Part shown: in pieces, positions 6,881-8,364 of the stretch
Layout: each line of letters begins with the position of its first letter
How positions within the stretch are numbered: the first letter of the stretch is position 1
Source: Phycisphaerales bacterium
GTDB taxonomy: Bacteria > Planctomycetota > Phycisphaerae > SM23-33
Assembly (NCBI GenBank): GCA_003485185.1
Contig: DNAS01000158.1
Location: forward strand, 1,586-9,949
Direction of reading: 5' to 3'
DNA: 8,364 nt
The notes under the pieces: model-generated
Seen by the model: only the letters and a program-made list of their open reading frames with translations
Database searches by the model: none
Told to the model about the DNA's origin: nothing
Program-made: the position numbers and the translations under genes

Positions 6881-6989
6881 TTGGTCGACTTTCCACAGAA
6901 TATTTTTGGCCGTGACATTGCTAACTTGTGGCGCAGACTCAAGTATCTACCACCAATATGGCTTACGCCCTTTTTTGCTTATAGTTAGG

Positions 6990-7037
6990 TAGTTTAGTCT
7001 CGCAATTCCAGCGAAAACAACAACTACGACTAAACTA
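6990..7037. repeat. Perfect 10-bp inverted repeat upstream of the ATPase gene
   Basis: TAGTTTAGTC (6990-6999) is matched exactly in reverse complement by GACTAAACTA (7028-7037), with a 28-base spacer. The arms are AT-rich and lie 40 to 87 bases upstream of the putative -35 box at 7077. The arrangement suits paired binding sites for a regulator or a recombination/element-end feature; as an RNA hairpin it would be weak. A partial copy of the word, TAGTTAGG, precedes the first arm at 6982-6989. Confidence 0.6.
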
Positions 7038-7076
7038 AGATAATAGCATAAATTTATTAATATTACTACTTCCCGC

Positions 7077-7105
7077 TTGCTTCTGACGTGCCCACGTATT
7101 AAAAT
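7077..7105 (+). promoter_or_regulatory. Sigma70-like promoter for the ATPase gene
   Basis: TTGCTT (7077-7082) and TAAAAT (7100-7105) are separated by exactly 17 bases, matching the sigma70 consensus at most positions. The 36 bases before the -35 are strongly AT-rich and could act as an UP element. Transcription would start near 7112, giving a leader of about 30 bases that contains the ribosome binding site AAAGGA (7128-7133), 8 bases before the ATG. The good consensus suggests the acquired gene carries its own promoter. Confidence 0.5.
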
Positions 7106-7141
7106 TAGATCGACGGCTAAGATTACGAAAGGATATAAATT

Positions 7142-8364
7142 ATGCTAAGCTCTAAAAACAAACCAAAGTTCGAGAATCCTTTTCGCCCCGGTGCTGGTCA
7201 CATGCCTCCGTACTTGGCAGGCCGCGAGGAAGAGGCCAAGGAATTCGCGAAACTTCTCGGCCAGAAAGTCATCTTGCAGAATCTAATTCTTACTGGACTT
7301 CGGGGGCTGGGCAAGACTGTTTTGCTAGAGACTTTCAAGCCAATGGCTATCCGCGCCGGTTGGCTATGGGCTGGAACGGACCTGTCCGAAACAACAAGTA
7401 TAAGCGAGGAAAACTTGGCAGTGCGTTTGCTAACAGACCTCTCTGTTGTCACTTCGGGTATTGTAATTCATGTCGAAGAACACAAGACATTGGGCTTCAA
7501 ACCCGAGACAGAACAAACGCCAACGACACTGAATTTTGCATTCTTGAGTAAATTGTACGAAAGAACCCCTGGACTTGCTTCGGACAAACTAAAAGCTGTT
7601 CTTGAAATAGTTTGGAGCTATCTTAAAGGGTTCGACAAGCGCGGGATAGTGTTTGCGTATGACGAAGCTCAAAACTTGGCGGACCACGCCACAAAAGATC
7701 AATACCCGCTTTCCCTTTTATTGGACGTCTTCCAGTCACTTCAGCGGAAGGAAATCCCGTTCATGCTCGCGCTCACCGGCCTTCCAACACTTTTCCCAAA
7801 ACTTGTGGAGGCTCGAACGTATTCTGAAAGAATGTTCCACATACTCTTTCTCGATCCCTTGACACAGTCGGAAACAACAGAAGCTATTAGAAAACCAATC
7901 AACAAGGCAGAATGTCCTATCTCATTTACGGACGAGTCGACTAATACAATCTGGCAAATTACCCGGGGTTATCCTTATTTCGTCCAATATGTGTGCCGTG
8001 AGGCTTTCGATATTTGGGCACAGAACATTCAGGAAGGACAGGCGTTTGCATCTATCCCGGCCGTCGAAGTTATTCGTAAGCTTGACACAGATTTTTTCGC
8101 TGGCCGGTGGAGCCGCGCAACAGATAGGCAACGCGAACTTCTTGGCATTATCGCTCAACTACCAAACTGCGACGCCGAATTCACAGTTCAAGACATATCG
8201 GAACATGCGGCAAATCTGGCACTTAAGAAACCGTTCAGCAGCAGCTATATTAACCAAATGCTTGCGATTCTTTCGGAAGTCGGCTTGGTGTATAAGAACA
8301 GGCATGGTAAATACTCATTTGCCGTGCCGTTACTCGGTGAATTCATAAGAAGACAACAAGGATA
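7142..8364 (+). CDS. AAA+ / Orc1-Cdc6-like ATPase with C-terminal winged-helix-like region, runs to window edge
   Basis: The frame is open for 407 codons and the window ends in TA, so a TAA or TAG may lie one base beyond; the protein is then essentially complete. Motifs in order: an N-terminal NPFRPGAGHMPPYLAGREEE (12-31) typical of this ATPase group, Walker A GLRGLGKT (52-59), Walker B GIVFAYDEAQ (168-177, D174 and E175), a sensor-1-like LALTGLP (209-215), a candidate arginine finger in ARTYSERMF (224-232) and a lid-like GYPYFVQYVC (276-285). Residues about 325-405 are predicted winged-helix, ending SFAVPLLGEFIRR. It should hydrolyse ATP and may bind DNA or act as a switch in a larger complex; the substrate and role are unknown. 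ATG 7142 is supported by AAAGGA 8 bases upstream and an in-frame TAA just before it (7136-7138). Codon use (AGA, ATA, many A/T third positions) is unlike every upstream gene, suggesting horizontal transfer. Possible contexts include mobile elements or defence islands, but no partner is visible. Confidence 0.85.
   Translation, partial: MLSSKNKPKFENPFRPGAGHMPPYLAGREEEAKEFAKLLGQKVILQNLILTGLRGLGKTVLLETFKPMAIRAGWLWAGTDLSETTSISEENLAVRLLTDLSVVTSGIVIHVEEHKTLGFKPETEQTPTTLNFAFLSKLYERTPGLASDKLKAVLEIVWSYLKGFDKRGIVFAYDEAQNLADHATKDQYPLSLLLDVFQSLQRKEIPFMLALTGLPTLFPKLVEARTYSERMFHILFLDPLTQSETTEAIRKPINKAECPISFTDESTNTIWQITRGYPYFVQYVCREAFDIWAQNIQEGQAFASIPAVEVIRKLDTDFFAGRWSRATDRQRELLGIIAQLPNCDAEFTVQDISEHAANLALKKPFSSSYINQMLAILSEVGLVYKNRHGKYSFAVPLLGEFIRRQQG

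Larger units (their letters stand above)
6881..7141. other. AT-rich non-coding stretch at the composition boundary
   Basis: This 261-base gap marks an abrupt change from GC-rich host-like DNA to AT-rich DNA; 18 of 60 bases are G or C at 7021-7080. I see no gene, tRNA or insertion sequence in it. It holds a T-run after CCC (6968-6976) without a good hairpin before it, a 10-bp inverted repeat (6990-7037), the AT-rich palindrome TAATATTA (7058-7065) and a promoter-like pair (7077-7105). The boundary of an inserted element probably lies shortly after the hemW stop, but no terminal or direct repeat is recognisable there. Confidence 0.7.

Noticed and set aside
6961..6980. Intrinsic terminator for hemW at the CCC-T6 run
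   Set aside because: Only a 3-bp GGC/GCC pairing precedes the T-run, too weak for a terminator hairpin.
7198..8348. Small open frames on both strands inside the ATPase gene
   Set aside because: All overlap the continuous 407-codon ATPase frame, which has Walker motifs and an RBS; none of the small frames shows a family signature.
1..8364. CRISPR array, tRNA or rRNA genes
   Set aside because: No regularly spaced direct repeats of CRISPR length and no tRNA or rRNA signature were seen on reading both strands.

Overview
The window is a GC-rich bacterial chromosome segment (70% GC in a counted 60-base stretch inside the glycoside-hydrolase-like gene) that changes abruptly near position 6885 to AT-rich DNA (18 of 60 bases are G or C at 7021-7080; about 48% at 7261-7320 inside the last gene). 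The gene set fits a Planctomycetota-type genome (Phycisphaerae-like) or a neighbouring PVC lineage: the tail of a PyrR-like protein, an MscS channel, a leaderless glycoside-hydrolase-like protein, a stand-alone FHA protein, and dispersed GC-rich nested palindromes between genes. This taxonomic guess is inference; no rRNA or other marker gene is present.

Layout: 1-143 is the 3' end of a pyrR-like gene. 144-365 is intergenic, with a nested inverted repeat (167-228) and a short periodic ATCC element. 366-1328 encodes an MscS-family mechanosensitive channel. 1390-3345 encodes a TIM-barrel, glycoside-hydrolase-like protein with a GATase/trimerisation-like second domain. 3474-4547 encodes mannose-1-phosphate guanylyltransferase, followed after 20 bases by ruvX/yqgF (4568-5017). 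All of these are on the + strand. A GC hairpin overlaps the ruvX stop and lies between ruvX and the convergent FHA-domain gene (5082-5618, - strand). A 92-base divergent intergenic region then leads to hemW (5711-6880, + strand).

From 6881 the DNA differs in character. A 261-base AT-rich non-coding stretch holds a perfect 10-bp inverted repeat and a good sigma70-like promoter. It is followed by an AAA+/Orc1-Cdc6-like ATPase with a C-terminal winged-helix-like region, open to the end of the window (7142-8364). The base composition and codon use of this last part point to horizontal acquisition; the other end of the insert lies outside the window.

The GC-rich genes are mostly housekeeping: pyrimidine regulation or salvage, osmotic safety valve, nucleotide-sugar supply, Holliday-junction resolution or rRNA processing, and heme handling. 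They do not form one pathway. The only plausible operon pair is manC-ruvX. The most interesting part for follow-up is the AT-rich ATPase module, whose function and partners cannot be decided from this window.
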